A stretch of 23,382 nucleotides of DNA from a virus. Every line of letters begins with the position of its first letter. Position 1 is the first letter of the stretch. Below the pieces are notes generated by a model. It was not told the DNA's origin and searched no databases. It worked only from the letters and a program-made list of their open reading frames with translations. Below are positions 7,499-15,030 of the stretch, in pieces. Location: IMG/VR virus record IMGVR_UViG_3300025070_003546, positions 1 through 23,382 of that record. One strand, 5' to 3'. Both the position numbers and the translations under genes were made by a program.

Positions 7499-8003
7499 AC
7501 TTATAAATTCTTCTAGCTTTATCTGCAATCGTTTTATTTAACTTGTATGTGTTTTTAAAAGCGATTGATTCATCATCTTTAGGAATAAGTAACCCAGTTG
7601 ATTGAGTTTGCTTTCTTGCTGCAGGCAATTCTTTCCAGTCGCCTTTAGTATATTGATGCTCAATAGTTTCTCTGAGCAAAGGTAAATCAAATAGATGGAC
7701 TTCATCGGCATTGACATCTACAAACAAAACAAAATCTGCAATAGAAGTCATCAACCTAGATTCTTCATCGTCTTCTATCAGTGGTAAGAATATCTTATCG
7801 TGTGGTTCCGGGTTACCAAGAACCAAACAGTAATAAGGAATATTTTGTTTGTTCAATATAAATAAGTCCACCCCATCGTCGACTAACTTTGCATTAGAAC
7901 CATAATCATAAGTTTCATAACCAACTTGATATTTAAAAAATAGAAAACCTATCTCTGATAGCCAGTATTTATTTTTTCTTACTAAGAGTTCTGAATTTTC
8001 CAT
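7413..8003 (-). CDS. Unknown 196-residue protein
   Basis: Second gene of a two-gene minus-strand unit; its start overlaps the end of the preceding gene by 22 bases, implying translational coupling. The ATG at 8003 is chosen; a TTG at 8039 would give an implausibly long overlap. The first 60 residues alternate hydrophobic strands with a Tyr-rich stretch, and a central segment (about 95-105) is strongly hydrophobic but too short and charged at its ends for a membrane span. The C-terminal third is basic, with many Arg and Lys. A degenerate nuclease fold would fit the strand pattern and basic tail, but I see no complete catalytic motif. No family is assigned. Confidence 0.72.
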   Translation of the reverse strand: MENSELLVRKNKYWLSEIGFLFFKYQVGYETYDYGSNAKLVDDGVDLFILNKQNIPYYCLVLGNPEPHDKIFLPLIEDDEESRLMTSIADFVLFVDVNADEVHLFDLPLLRETIEHQYTKGDWKELPAARKQTQSTGLLIPKDDESIAFKNTYKLNKTIADKARRIYKFRVSRLRLDETKVLPISRVRNYEDSSTS

Positions 8004-8488
8004 CCACAAGATGATACCGCAGAAACGAAGTCTTGCCAAGTATCATCAGAATCATCTTCTTTTTGTGGCTGACCAAATTCAATCCATATTGCAAATAGGT
8101 CATCATACTCACTTGGGTTAAGTAAGAAACCTATAACATCTTCTATGTCTTGTAAAACATCTGTGTCTCTGAGAGCTACAACAAAAGAAGTAAGTTCTGT
8201 GTATCTGTTTAAGACTTCTTCAAACTTTCCCATCAAAGATTTTTGAGCCCACTTTTTTTGCTGTGATAAAACTGCATCGATAGCAAGAAAGATTTGTTGA
8301 CCAATAATATACGAGGCTTCTTCGACTGGTGTTGTTTCATCTACGAATTGTTCTTCTAAGATTGTGTAGTAGTTTGATGGGTCAATAAAGTTCATTGGAC
8401 ACTCTGATTGATGCTTAGACACAGCTAAGTTTACTGTGCAGAACTCGCACATTTGGTCGGGGCTAAATAACTCTTCCGGGTTAAACAT
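7982..8488 (-). CDS. Unknown protein with an N-terminal zinc-binding motif
   Basis: 168 residues. The N-terminus carries Cys14-x2-Cys17-x8-His26-x3-Cys30, a plausible CCHC zinc site. The remainder is acidic and predicted mostly helical, with no other motif I recognise. It is the first gene of the minus-strand pair and is divergent from the main operon. A TATACT box ends six bases before the ATG, so translation is probably leaderless. The leaderless start and divergent position next to the main operon promoter would suit a regulator, but that is only inference from position. Confidence 0.8.
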   Translation of the reverse strand: MFNPEELFSPDQMCEFCTVNLAVSKHQSECPMNFIDPSNYYTILEEQFVDETTPVEEASYIIGQQIFLAIDAVLSQQKKWAQKSLMGKFEEVLNRYTELTSFVVALRDTDVLQDIEDVIGFLLNPSEYDDLFAIWIEFGQPQKEDDSDDTWQDFVSAVSSCGWKIQNS

Positions 8489-8494
8489 AGTCTA

Positions 8495-8500
8495 AGTATA
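8495..8500 (-). promoter_or_regulatory. -10 box of the minus-strand pair
   Basis: TATACT on the minus strand, six bases before the ATG at 8488; no clear -35 at 16-18 bp. It lies about 25 bp from the -35 of the opposing operon promoter, so the two could interfere. Confidence 0.5.
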
Positions 8501-8523
8501 ATCGAAAAAATAATACATAACAT

Positions 8524-8552
8524 TTGACAAAAAATAAATCTTGTATTAGAGT
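8524..8552 (+). promoter_or_regulatory. Main operon promoter
   Basis: TTGACA (8524-8529), 17 bp, TAGAGT (8547-8552). The first gene follows with a near-perfect AAAGGAGG ribosome site before GTG 8583. This is the only strong promoter seen ahead of the closely packed genes that run to about 16403. Confidence 0.85.
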
Positions 8553-8582
8553 AGTAATAACTACAATAAAAGGAGGTATCCC

Positions 8583-8918
8583 GTGGATGCTAATTTCGTG
8601 CCCCATAGGGTCGAACGATTACCCGAGAAAACTCGAGTAAAACCATCGTCTGCTGTCTTTACTGCTGACGTTGTAAATATGATGCAACAAAGTCCAAGTG
8701 ATTGGTTCTGTGTATCAAAAATAGAAGTGCCTAAAGATATAACTCGTAAAGAGATGAATAATCTCAGAGCAGGTCTATATTCAAAAGCACAGTATAGAAA
8801 AATACGTTATAACCCATTAATGGAATATACCGTAAGACTAGCTGAAGAAGAAAATGCAAATTATCTATCTTTGTTTGTCCGACTTCAAGGAAATGAATTC
8901 GATTTCCGTGGAAATTAA
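8583..8918 (+). CDS. Unknown 111-residue protein, first gene of the main operon
   Basis: GTG start, fixed by AAAGGAGG six bases upstream. The protein is basic in its N-terminal half (HRVERLPEKTRVK at 8-20) and mixes helices and strands, with SPSDWF and a Lys/Arg-rich middle (KDITRKEMNNLR). It overlaps the next gene by 26 bases. I recognise no family. Its place directly before the annealing-protein genes suggests a DNA-binding accessory or regulatory role, which is inference. Confidence 0.8.
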   Translation: MDANFVPHRVERLPEKTRVKPSSAVFTADVVNMMQQSPSDWFCVSKIEVPKDITRKEMNNLRAGLYSKAQYRKIRYNPLMEYTVRLAEEENANYLSLFVRLQGNEFDFRGN

Positions 8919-9426
8919 TAGAGACAAGTTAGTTGAATTACTTCTACTTGCTAAGAATCAGAGAATTCAATATGGCGAGGAAGAAGAACTTGACCTTGAC
9001 GAGTATGGAGGGATGACAGCTGAGGAATTAGTTTTGCTCAGAGATGAAATCGATTTACTCACAAAAGATGCAAGAACATTAAAAAGATGGATTGATGATA
9101 GAATCAGAGGTCTCCTTACCAATAAAGTTATGAGATTTGGTGAGAGAGTTTTCAGAGGTAGGAATGCTTCTAAACTTGTGCCTTATGATGATGATAAGAT
9201 AATCGACTTCCTCGGTGACGATTGGAAGAAGGCTGTCCGTCCAGCTTTTAGAGTTACAGCAATAAAAGCAATTGCTGAAGAAAGAGGATTAGATTCAAAA
9301 GTTATAGTAGAATCTTTATTTGATAGAGTTGAGACTGAAAACTTAGAAGTCAATCCTCTAAACAGGAGTCCGAAGTTTATACAAGAAAAACTGTCAGACT
9401 CAGATAATACAATAGTAGACATATAA
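8893..9426 (+). CDS. Unknown 177-residue protein upstream of the annealing protein
   Basis: Begins inside the preceding gene. ATG 8893, with AAGGAA just before it, is preferred to the upstream ATG 8854. Residues about 12-70 are rich in Leu, Glu and Lys and should form a helical hairpin or coiled coil, with an acidic patch (EEEELDLDEYGG). A basic segment (RTLKRWIDDRIRGLL) and a C-terminal helical domain follow. Its place immediately before the Rad52/Erf-like gene resembles phage recombination cassettes in which a nuclease or accessory protein precedes the annealase, but no nuclease motif is visible. Confidence 0.82.
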   Translation: MNSISVEINRDKLVELLLLAKNQRIQYGEEEELDLDEYGGMTAEELVLLRDEIDLLTKDARTLKRWIDDRIRGLLTNKVMRFGERVFRGRNASKLVPYDDDKIIDFLGDDWKKAVRPAFRVTAIKAIAEERGLDSKVIVESLFDRVETENLEVNPLNRSPKFIQEKLSDSDNTIVDI

Positions 9427-9438
9427 ATAGGAGATAAT

Positions 9439-9873
9439 ATGAGTAAAGAGACAAAAGTCACTAGCTTGTTGAGACTTGCTAAGCAATTCCCACCACAGTT
9501 AGTGTCTACAATCAAAAAAGGCAACAGAGAAGAAGACTATATTAATCACTCTGTTATCGCTCAAAGATTGCTACAAGTCGTCGGTCCATATGACTGGGAC
9601 TTTACTGTAATCTACCAAGGTGATAACCCTATCGCTGTTAAAGGAACGCTTACTGTCGATATAGACGGCAAGACAGTTTCTATTGCAGGGGCAGGAACGC
9701 CACAAAACAATAAAGAAGATATCGGTGAACAAATTAAAAAAATGGAATCTGATGCTTTTAAAAGAGCGGCTTCAAAAATTGGTGCAGGTCTACACTTGTG
9801 GGCTCAAGACCAATACTTCCTCTTCGCCAATCTACTCAACGAGTTAGAATTGAGCAAAGACGAGGTTAACTAA
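9439..9873 (+). CDS. Rad52/Erf-like single-strand annealing protein
   Basis: A 144-residue protein. The segment from about 30 to 130 matches phage Rad52/Erf-type annealases: GPYDWDF (49-55), a beta strand LTVDIDGK, the SIAGAGTPQ turn, then SDAFKRAASKIGAGLHLW (104-121), the conserved helix seen as DALKRA...GIGLYLW in the family. Such proteins bind single-stranded DNA, anneal complementary strands and promote recombination without RecA. Ribosome site AGGAGATA precedes the ATG. It sits in one transcription unit with SSB, its usual partner. In an element with 5.7-kb inverted repeats this protein could drive repeat homogenisation or inversion of the centre (inference). Confidence 0.85.
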   Translation: MSKETKVTSLLRLAKQFPPQLVSTIKKGNREEDYINHSVIAQRLLQVVGPYDWDFTVIYQGDNPIAVKGTLTVDIDGKTVSIAGAGTPQNNKEDIGEQIKKMESDAFKRAASKIGAGLHLWAQDQYFLFANLLNELELSKDEVN

Positions 9874-10577
9874 TGGACGACCTCGAAGAAAGTTTTGAGG
9901 TTAAAACAGGGTTTAGGTTTATGGTTGTTCCCAAATGGATTCTCGAAAGAGATTCTAAAGGGAACGCCCTAGGCTCTTCTGCAGTTCACGTTTACACAGC
10001 TTTAGTTAGTTACGCTAACAAAGACTTAAATTGTTTTCCAAGTCATTCAACATTGGCTGATTTGGTAGGCAAGAGTGTGAGCTCAGTAAGAAGAGCTTTA
10101 GACGAACTTAAAGGTTTCGGTGCCATTCAGTGGAAAGGTAGAGGAGATGGAGAACAACAGAGTTCTAATCTTTATTACTTGCCACACGAACGTGGTGCAG
10201 AGTTTGAAGCCCCAGTAGAAGACTATCAACAAGCTGAGACAGGTGATGGCTTTATGATACCGGAAGGTGTTCAGAAGAATCACAAAGATGAAGCATATGT
10301 TTTTGCTTTAGGTGAATTGTTTGGGCAACCCAAGACAAGCAAGCAGTGGGCAAGATACAGAAATGTAGCAAAAGAAATTGCACCACACGCAGTAACACCT
10401 AAAGATGTCAAGATAGCCTATGACAAGTATCCGAAGTTTATGCCAAAGGGAACAACTAGAACGTTGGAAGCTTTAGGTAAACACTTCCAAACTTTGATGC
10501 AGGTTGAAACTGACAAAACAGTTGACACTCTCAATAGACTTGAATCTTTAAAGTCAGAGAATATTGTGGAGTTTTAA
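9873..10577 (+). CDS. Winged-helix DNA-binding protein, likely replication-associated
   Basis: 234 residues; the start overlaps the previous stop as TAATG. Residues about 16-105 form a helix-turn-helix_36-type domain: VPKWILERD, SAVHVYTALVSYAN, the recognition region FPSHSTLADLVGKSVSSVRRALDELKG, then a wing with GRGDG. This architecture is common at the N-terminus of phage and plasmid replication initiators and helicase-loader-like proteins. The C-terminal 120 residues contain a Lys-rich helical domain without an ATPase motif. It is the best candidate for recognising a replication origin on this element; a transcriptional regulator is the alternative. Confidence 0.78.
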   Translation: MDDLEESFEVKTGFRFMVVPKWILERDSKGNALGSSAVHVYTALVSYANKDLNCFPSHSTLADLVGKSVSSVRRALDELKGFGAIQWKGRGDGEQQSSNLYYLPHERGAEFEAPVEDYQQAETGDGFMIPEGVQKNHKDEAYVFALGELFGQPKTSKQWARYRNVAKEIAPHAVTPKDVKIAYDKYPKFMPKGTTRTLEALGKHFQTLMQVETDKTVDTLNRLESLKSENIVEF

Positions 10578-10598
10578 AGATGTCATCTCAAATTATGG

Positions 10599-10604
10599 TA
10601 TAAT
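10599..10604 (+). promoter_or_regulatory. Internal -10 box
   Basis: Perfect TATAAT eight bases before the ATG at 10613, in the only gap of over 30 bp in this part of the operon. No good -35 is visible, and no ribosome site precedes the ATG, so a (near-)leaderless internal transcript is likely. Confidence 0.45.
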
Positions 10605-10612
10605 TGTAAAAG

Positions 10613-11161
10613 ATGGCAGGACAAATCACACCAAAAAATAATAACGCGTGGGACCCCGAAAATGAATCTTGGGACGAATACAAGGTTCGTAGAAGTGAGG
10701 GTCAGATGGGAACAGGTCAACCAAATTCTCAGAAAAACGCTCGTGGATTATGTCCAAATACAGACAAGCCTAAACGTGGTTGCGATTGTAGGACTTGTAT
10801 AAATAGACGGAATAGGTCTAAGGGACGACGAAAGCAGAATATGGTTCGTAAAAAATTAGGTATTCCGGATAGAAAATTCCACGGTGCAGATGCACACGAG
10901 GAAAATTGGAGGTCTGCAGTTCGCATAGAAGTGAAAGCAGGTCAACAAGTAGGACCTATATCAACCCGGTTCAAGAAAGCAGAAGCCCAGTCTTGGGAAA
11001 ATGTTAAGAACATAGAGGGTGGTAAAGGTAAACCATTTATGATGGTGGCTATGCCCGACGGAGAGACTGACGGTATAGTTCTATTTCGACTTTCACAGTT
11101 GAAGGAAGTCGTTTTAGGTATATTAGAAAATTGGGAAAATCCCGAGGAAGATAAATATTAG
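10613..11161 (+). CDS. Cys-rich protein with an EVK nuclease-like motif
   Basis: 182 residues in two parts. The first has a putative zinc site, Cys47-x9-Cys57-x-Cys59-x2-Cys62, embedded in a very basic stretch (RRNRSKGRRKQN). The second has helix KLGIPDRK, Glu96/Glu97, then VRIEVKAGQQVGP with Glu106-Val-Lys108, followed by a mixed alpha/beta region ending FRLSQLKEV. ExK on a strand after an upstream acidic residue is compatible with a PD-(D/E)XK-type fold such as a Holliday-junction resolvase, but the middle Asp is not clear. It resembles hypothetical proteins I associate with actinobacteriophages. It lies between the winged-helix and SSB genes, which fits a DNA-processing role. Confidence 0.78.
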   Translation: MAGQITPKNNNAWDPENESWDEYKVRRSEGQMGTGQPNSQKNARGLCPNTDKPKRGCDCRTCINRRNRSKGRRKQNMVRKKLGIPDRKFHGADAHEENWRSAVRIEVKAGQQVGPISTRFKKAEAQSWENVKNIEGGKGKPFMMVAMPDGETDGIVLFRLSQLKEVVLGILENWENPEEDKY

Positions 11162-11169
11162 GAGATAAA

Positions 11170-11685
11170 ATGCCAGTAAGCGTAGTAACACTACAAGGAA
11201 ATCTAACAAATGTCGAAATGACAACAGGAAACACAGGTTCAGCTTTCACTAAAGCATCTTTAGCCGTAAGCGGTGGTAAAGATATGAATGGTGAAGACAA
11301 AGAAACATTGTGGTTTAATGTAAAGGCTTGGGGAGACTTAGCAGAAAATATTGCTGAGACTTTTCAAAATGCTCAAAACCAAGGTGAAAAATCCTTTAGA
11401 GCAATAGTAACAGGGAAAATTGTTCCCGAACAATGGGAAGATGCAAACGGTAATAAGAGAACAACTACAACTGTATTTGTAGAAGATATAGGTGTATCTC
11501 TTAAGTATTCTAAAGTTGGTAGCATAAACAAATCTACTAACCCAATGAATAGTGCCAAGAATTCTGCCGCTTTTTCACAGATGAAAAAAGGTAGCGATAT
11601 TCCGGCACCGGCACCTAAAGCTGAAGCAACTGCTGATGCTGCTCCCAAAGCAAACGAAGACGGAGGAAGTGAGGTTCCATTTTAA
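11170..11685 (+). CDS. ssb: Single-stranded DNA-binding protein
   Basis: 171 residues with an OB-fold SSB domain over residues 1-110: LQGNLTNVEMTTGNTG, ASLAVSGGK, TLWFNVKAWGDLAENIAE (the classic W-x-x-V-x-x-W/F-G strand) and VTGKIVPEQWEDANG. The flexible middle is rich in Ala, Pro and Ser. The tail ends in an acidic, hydrophobic tip (DGGSEVPF), like the DDDIPF tip by which bacterial SSBs recruit partner proteins. It protects single-stranded DNA in replication and works with annealing proteins like the one upstream. AGGAGATAAA precedes the ATG; the stop overlaps the next start as TAATG. Confidence 0.93.
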   Translation: MPVSVVTLQGNLTNVEMTTGNTGSAFTKASLAVSGGKDMNGEDKETLWFNVKAWGDLAENIAETFQNAQNQGEKSFRAIVTGKIVPEQWEDANGNKRTTTTVFVEDIGVSLKYSKVGSINKSTNPMNSAKNSAAFSQMKKGSDIPAPAPKAEATADAAPKANEDGGSEVPF

Positions 11686-11915
11686 TGGGATGGTTTAGAA
11701 AATTAGGTAAAGCAAACGATGCCCCAAAGCTAACTGCAATTGAGCAGGCTTGTGCTGATAAAGGTATTGATTTGAATAAGTTAATTAAGAAAAGCAAAGT
11801 TTCTGAGAACACTGTAAACAAATACAATGTTATGGATGCAAAGATTCCAACAGGAACGTTGAACAAGTTAGAAAAAGTGTTAGGAAAAGGTTCTTTAAGT
11901 AGTGCCTCAAAGTAA
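11685..11915 (+). CDS. Small HTH protein
   Basis: 76 residues with a basic N-terminus. Residues about 15-70 read as a lambda-repressor/Xre-like helix-turn-helix: TAIEQACADKGIDLNKLIKK, SKVSENTVNKY, PTGTLNKLEKVLGKG. Translation is coupled to SSB through TAATG. Probably a DNA-binding regulator or accessory factor. It overlaps the following HTH gene by 14 bases. Confidence 0.78.
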   Translation: MGWFRKLGKANDAPKLTAIEQACADKGIDLNKLIKKSKVSENTVNKYNVMDAKIPTGTLNKLEKVLGKGSLSSASK

Positions 11916-12147
11916 TATCACTTTAGATGATTTGATGGGTGTCAATGAAGTGGCTACCTTTTTACAAGTAACGCCTAATTTGGTGTCAGCTTGGATTAAA
12001 AGAAATGTTATGCCACTTCCCGACACTACTTTAAATGCAGGGAGAACTCTAATTTGGACTAGACAAACAGTAGAAGACTGGGCAACAGCTACTGGTAAGA
12101 TGCCTATGAGCAGAACACCAGTTTGGGTGAAGCCAAAGAAGGGATAA
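11902..12147 (+). CDS. MerR/excisionase-like HTH protein
   Basis: 81 residues from a GTG inside the end of the preceding gene; the ATG at 11935 is the alternative but has no ribosome site. VNEVATFLQVTPNLVSAWIKRNVMPLPD followed by TLIWTRQTVEDWATATG is the helix-turn-helix_17 / MerR-type pattern of excisionases and phage regulators: recognition helix, small wing, then a helix beginning with W. With no integrase in the window, it may serve as a transcriptional or replication factor rather than a recombination directionality factor. Confidence 0.8.
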   Translation: MPQSNITLDDLMGVNEVATFLQVTPNLVSAWIKRNVMPLPDTTLNAGRTLIWTRQTVEDWATATGKMPMSRTPVWVKPKKG

Positions 12148-12148
12148 A

Positions 12149-12643
12149 GTGGAGAAACGAACAATTATTAACCCCGGAGCTTATTCAATCTTCATCAGAC
12201 AGATGGTAAGAGACGATGGATTATCAATTGCTGAAATAAATAGAGGTATAGGTTGGAAAGATTATTATGCCAACACACTTCTAAAAGACAACAAGATGCC
12301 TACATTTAACAACTGTCTTATGGCAGAGGCGTATTTTAAAGAATACTTTATGAGAAGTAACAGATTTAAAAGACATCTAAGAAAAACTATAGAAGTTTAT
12401 GAACCAATTGATGTTATTGATTGGCTCGAATCAGAATGTGACGACCAAGACTTATGGCTAGCAGGTATGAGTCAAGACAAAAGCAACTTTCTTAAATCAG
12501 ATATGGCATCTCTCGAAACAGGAGAGATTCTTTTTAAGAAGTTAATGCTATTTACAATAAATATAGATAGATATGAAGATTCACCAATAGGTGATTACAT
12601 TGGATTATCAATGGATGAATATGAAAGAGGTGAAGTAGGATGA
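12149..12643 (+). CDS. Unknown 164-residue protein
   Basis: GTG start with GGGATAAA just upstream, one base after the preceding stop. Residues 13-60 (IFIRQMVRDDGLSIAEINRGIGWKDYYANTLLKDNKMP) could form another helix-turn-helix of the Xre type. The rest is acidic and helical. It ends in an ATGA overlap with the ParB-like gene, implying coupled expression. No family is recognised. Confidence 0.78.
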   Translation: MEKRTIINPGAYSIFIRQMVRDDGLSIAEINRGIGWKDYYANTLLKDNKMPTFNNCLMAEAYFKEYFMRSNRFKRHLRKTIEVYEPIDVIDWLESECDDQDLWLAGMSQDKSNFLKSDMASLETGEILFKKLMLFTINIDRYEDSPIGDYIGLSMDEYERGEVG

Positions 12644-13284
12644 GCGAAGACAAAGTAGGCATTCAATTTACAAAACTTTCTGAGATTGCTGAGGCAGATG
12701 TAAATCCAAAAGACCACGACATAGGTGCCATACACGAATCTATGAACAGGTTTGGTTTTACCTCACCACTACTTATGAATGAAGCTACAGGGAAACTTGT
12801 TGCAGGTCACGGTAGAGTGGAAGCCTTAACTCAGAAAAAACAATTTAACGAAGACCCACCAGCAAATATAAATGTTGATGAAGACGGAGACTGGTTGATA
12901 CCAATTATCCGTGGTGTCTCATTCAAAGATGAGAACGAAGCTCAAGCATACTTGTTAGCAGATAACAGATTAGTAGAGCTTGGTGGTTGGAATACAAATG
13001 TTCTTTTAGAAGAACTTGAAAAATTAGCAGAGGCAACTGACTTGAGTGGAACTGGTTTCGACCAAGCTGACATTCAACAAATGTATGACGATATGGAAGC
13101 GTCAATAGACGAAGGTGAAGATAAAGGGTTACCAATGGGTAAACCATCTTATGAGATAGTGTTTGATGATGAAACTCAACAAGCACAGTTCTATTCTTTC
13201 GTTAGATGGCTTCAAGATAATTATGATGGTGAAACAATCGGAGAAAGATTTTTTCAGCATATAGAAATGTGTATGGGGGAATAA
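12640..13284 (+). CDS. ParB/Srx-like nuclease-domain protein
   Basis: 214 residues. The N-terminal 110 hold a ParB-like domain: KLSEI....VNPKDHD, the helix AIHESMNRFGFTSPLLMN, then LVAGHGRVEAL (53-63), whose GHGR corresponds to the nucleotide-binding G-x-x-R loop of ParB and IbrB-type proteins. NEAQAYLLADNRL follows, as in phage ParB-like proteins linked to DNA methylases. The C-terminus (from about 170) contains YEIVFDDETQQAQFYSFVRWLQ, an extra domain frequent in that group. The gene lies next to a PP-loop reductase-like gene, a pairing known from IbrA/IbrB. It probably binds or modifies nucleic acid rather than acting in segregation, since no ParA is present. Confidence 0.87.
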   Translation: MSEDKVGIQFTKLSEIAEADVNPKDHDIGAIHESMNRFGFTSPLLMNEATGKLVAGHGRVEALTQKKQFNEDPPANINVDEDGDWLIPIIRGVSFKDENEAQAYLLADNRLVELGGWNTNVLLEELEKLAEATDLSGTGFDQADIQQMYDDMEASIDEGEDKGLPMGKPSYEIVFDDETQQAQFYSFVRWLQDNYDGETIGERFFQHIEMCMGE

Positions 13285-13508
13285 TGAGTGATTTTGAATA
13301 TCAACTATTAGATAAAGAGAAAAAAATAGAAATCTTAGACAGACAACTTCTAGAGATGGAAGTGCAAAGATTCAGTCTTGAAATGTCTGAACCTAGTAGA
13401 TTACAAGGTGAACCACAGCAATATACCCAATGGCAAGCAGCAATGTTGCAGTTTGATACAGGTATAGATAAGTTACGTAAAGCTAAGTTCAAAACGGAAA
13501 ATGGCTAG
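13284..13508 (+). CDS. Small coiled-coil protein
   Basis: 74 residues from ATG 13284 (TAATG overlap, GGGGGA ribosome site). Residues 5-35 have heptad-like spacing (YQLLDKEKKIEILDRQLLEME), predicting a coiled coil. It lies between the ParB-like and PP-loop genes, overlapping the latter by 8 bases, so it may be a small partner of one of them. No family is recognised. Confidence 0.75.
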   Translation: MSDFEYQLLDKEKKIEILDRQLLEMEVQRFSLEMSEPSRLQGEPQQYTQWQAAMLQFDTGIDKLRKAKFKTENG

Positions 13509-14628
13509 ACAAAAAGGTTTCATTGAGGAGAACGTATATGAAGAAGCTAAAAAACGTATTCATCATATTTATGACACTCACGACAATGTTAACATTGCTT
13601 ACAGCGGTGGCAAAGATTCTACCGTCATCCTTAACCTTGTTTGGGAAGTCGCTCAAGAAAGAGGACTAAAATCAATCGATGCTCATCATAGAGATGAGGA
13701 GTTGAACCCGGGACTCATACTTGATAATGTAAAGTATTACTTTGACCAACCTTGGTGCAATATGACGTGGTATGCACTACCAAAGAATGGTTCTTTCTTC
13801 TGTTTAGGTGTAACTAAGCAGATAACTTACTGGGACCCAAGCGGAGAAAGAGAATGGCTAAGACCTAAACCCGAATGGGCAGAGACTCTAAACGATAGAA
13901 CAGAAGTCTTAGGTCGACACGGCTATGACCAAATCATTACTGATACTTATCCTAAAGGTAAGGTAGCAATAATAAATGGTATCAGAGCTGAAGAAAGTTT
14001 AGTTCGTTACCGTTCAGTAGTAAATAAGATTACTGATAACTATATTGTAAGCTCTAGTTTAGATAGAACTAGATTAGCTAAACCAATATACGACTGGATG
14101 GAAAATGATGTATTCAAATACTTCCACGATAATAACTTAAGATACTCAGCTTGGTATGAACAACAATTATGGAGTGGCGATGGACTTAGAGTTGCACCAC
14201 CATTAATTGCAGAATCTATGAAGACCATAGACAAGTGGGCACAGATGGACCCGGAGTTTTATAACAGGTTAACTGAGATATTCCCCGAGGTAAGAGCACA
14301 CGAAAGATACAAGGGCACGATAAGCGACGCACACATTTATAAAGAATACGGTAAAGATATGGAAGGTGTCAAGCAATGGATTGAAGCCAATGTTGACCCG
14401 GAAGATTCTGTTTACCCAAGAATGCTACAGAAATGGAAAGCTGTAAAGCGTTTAACTGAAACACAACCGGAGAGATATTTACCGGGAGGCACAGCAGAGT
14501 GGGTGTTAAAGCACTTTGTTACTGGCAAAATTATACATGGTGATATTTATCCAATGACTACACAAGAAATACGACAAAAATACGGTAGAAAGAAACCGAA
14601 AATTAATAAGAACAGGAGAAAAAAATGA
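13501..14628 (+). CDS. PAPS-reductase-like PP-loop protein (IbrA-like)
   Basis: 375 residues of the phosphoadenosine-phosphosulfate reductase / N-type PP-loop ATPase family. Ser35-Gly-Gly-Lys-Asp-Ser-Thr41 is the ATP-binding PP loop, followed by HHRDEELNPG (62-71), NGIRAEESLVRYRS (159-172) and KPIYDWMENDVFKYF (194-208), all typical of the family. The long C-terminus (APPLIAESMKTIDKW...) recalls IbrA-type, DUF3440-containing members. Such enzymes activate a substrate with ATP; DndC uses the same fold in DNA phosphorothioation, while true PAPS reductases reduce sulfate. No desulfurase, DndD or DndE partner is visible. Two ParB-like genes flank it (12640 and 15476), suggesting a dedicated nucleic-acid modification or regulatory module (inference). 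Confidence 0.9.
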   Translation: MARQKGFIEENVYEEAKKRIHHIYDTHDNVNIAYSGGKDSTVILNLVWEVAQERGLKSIDAHHRDEELNPGLILDNVKYYFDQPWCNMTWYALPKNGSFFCLGVTKQITYWDPSGEREWLRPKPEWAETLNDRTEVLGRHGYDQIITDTYPKGKVAIINGIRAEESLVRYRSVVNKITDNYIVSSSLDRTRLAKPIYDWMENDVFKYFHDNNLRYSAWYEQQLWSGDGLRVAPPLIAESMKTIDKWAQMDPEFYNRLTEIFPEVRAHERYKGTISDAHIYKEYGKDMEGVKQWIEANVDPEDSVYPRMLQKWKAVKRLTETQPERYLPGGTAEWVLKHFVTGKIIHGDIYPMTTQEIRQKYGRKKPKINKNRRKK

Positions 14629-14858
14629 TGGGTTTGTTTTTCAAATCAAAATCTAAACAGGCATACAGACTTACTATGGTCAAGCAAGAATACCTTGACT
14701 ACCTAAATGGATGGATTAGTAAGCTCGAAACTAAAATATATAAGATGGAATCACGTAAGCACAATACAGATGAAGTCAAAGCTCTTAGAAACAATCTAAG
14801 GATTCTAAAGACTTGTGCTAAAACGTTTAAAGGAATAAGTTCTAGTTATGAGCAATAA
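14625..14858 (+). CDS. Small basic helical protein
   Basis: 77 residues; the ATG overlaps the reductase-like stop (ATGA) and AGGAG lies six bases upstream. The N-terminus FFKSKSKQAYRL is basic, and the rest is predicted helical with a possible coiled coil (YLNGWISKLETKIYKME). It overlaps the next gene by 11 bases. No family is recognised. Confidence 0.78.
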   Translation: MMGLFFKSKSKQAYRLTMVKQEYLDYLNGWISKLETKIYKMESRKHNTDEVKALRNNLRILKTCAKTFKGISSSYEQ

Positions 14859-15030
14859 GTATCTATTTCATTCGTTAGAGTTTGTGAAGACAGATGAAGT
14901 CTCTGTGTTCTCTATTCTCAATGGGGAATCTCTAATAGTTAGTATTGGTAGCGAGGGATTAGAAGTAGAGTTCAATGACCAAAGAGTTCATAAAATGAGT
15001 TGGGAGGAGTTAGATACAAATGGCAGTTAA
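14848..15030 (+). CDS. Unknown 60-residue protein
   Basis: Short beta-rich protein (SVFSILNGESLIVSIGSEGLEVEF), acidic overall. It overlaps both neighbours by 11 bases, so it is probably translated by coupling; its own ribosome site is weak. No family is recognised. Confidence 0.68.
   Translation: MSNKYLFHSLEFVKTDEVSVFSILNGESLIVSIGSEGLEVEFNDQRVHKMSWEELDTNGS

Noticed and set aside
12640-13284. ParB of a partition system
   Set aside because: No ParA and no parS-like array is seen; the domain organisation fits stand-alone phage ParB-like proteins.
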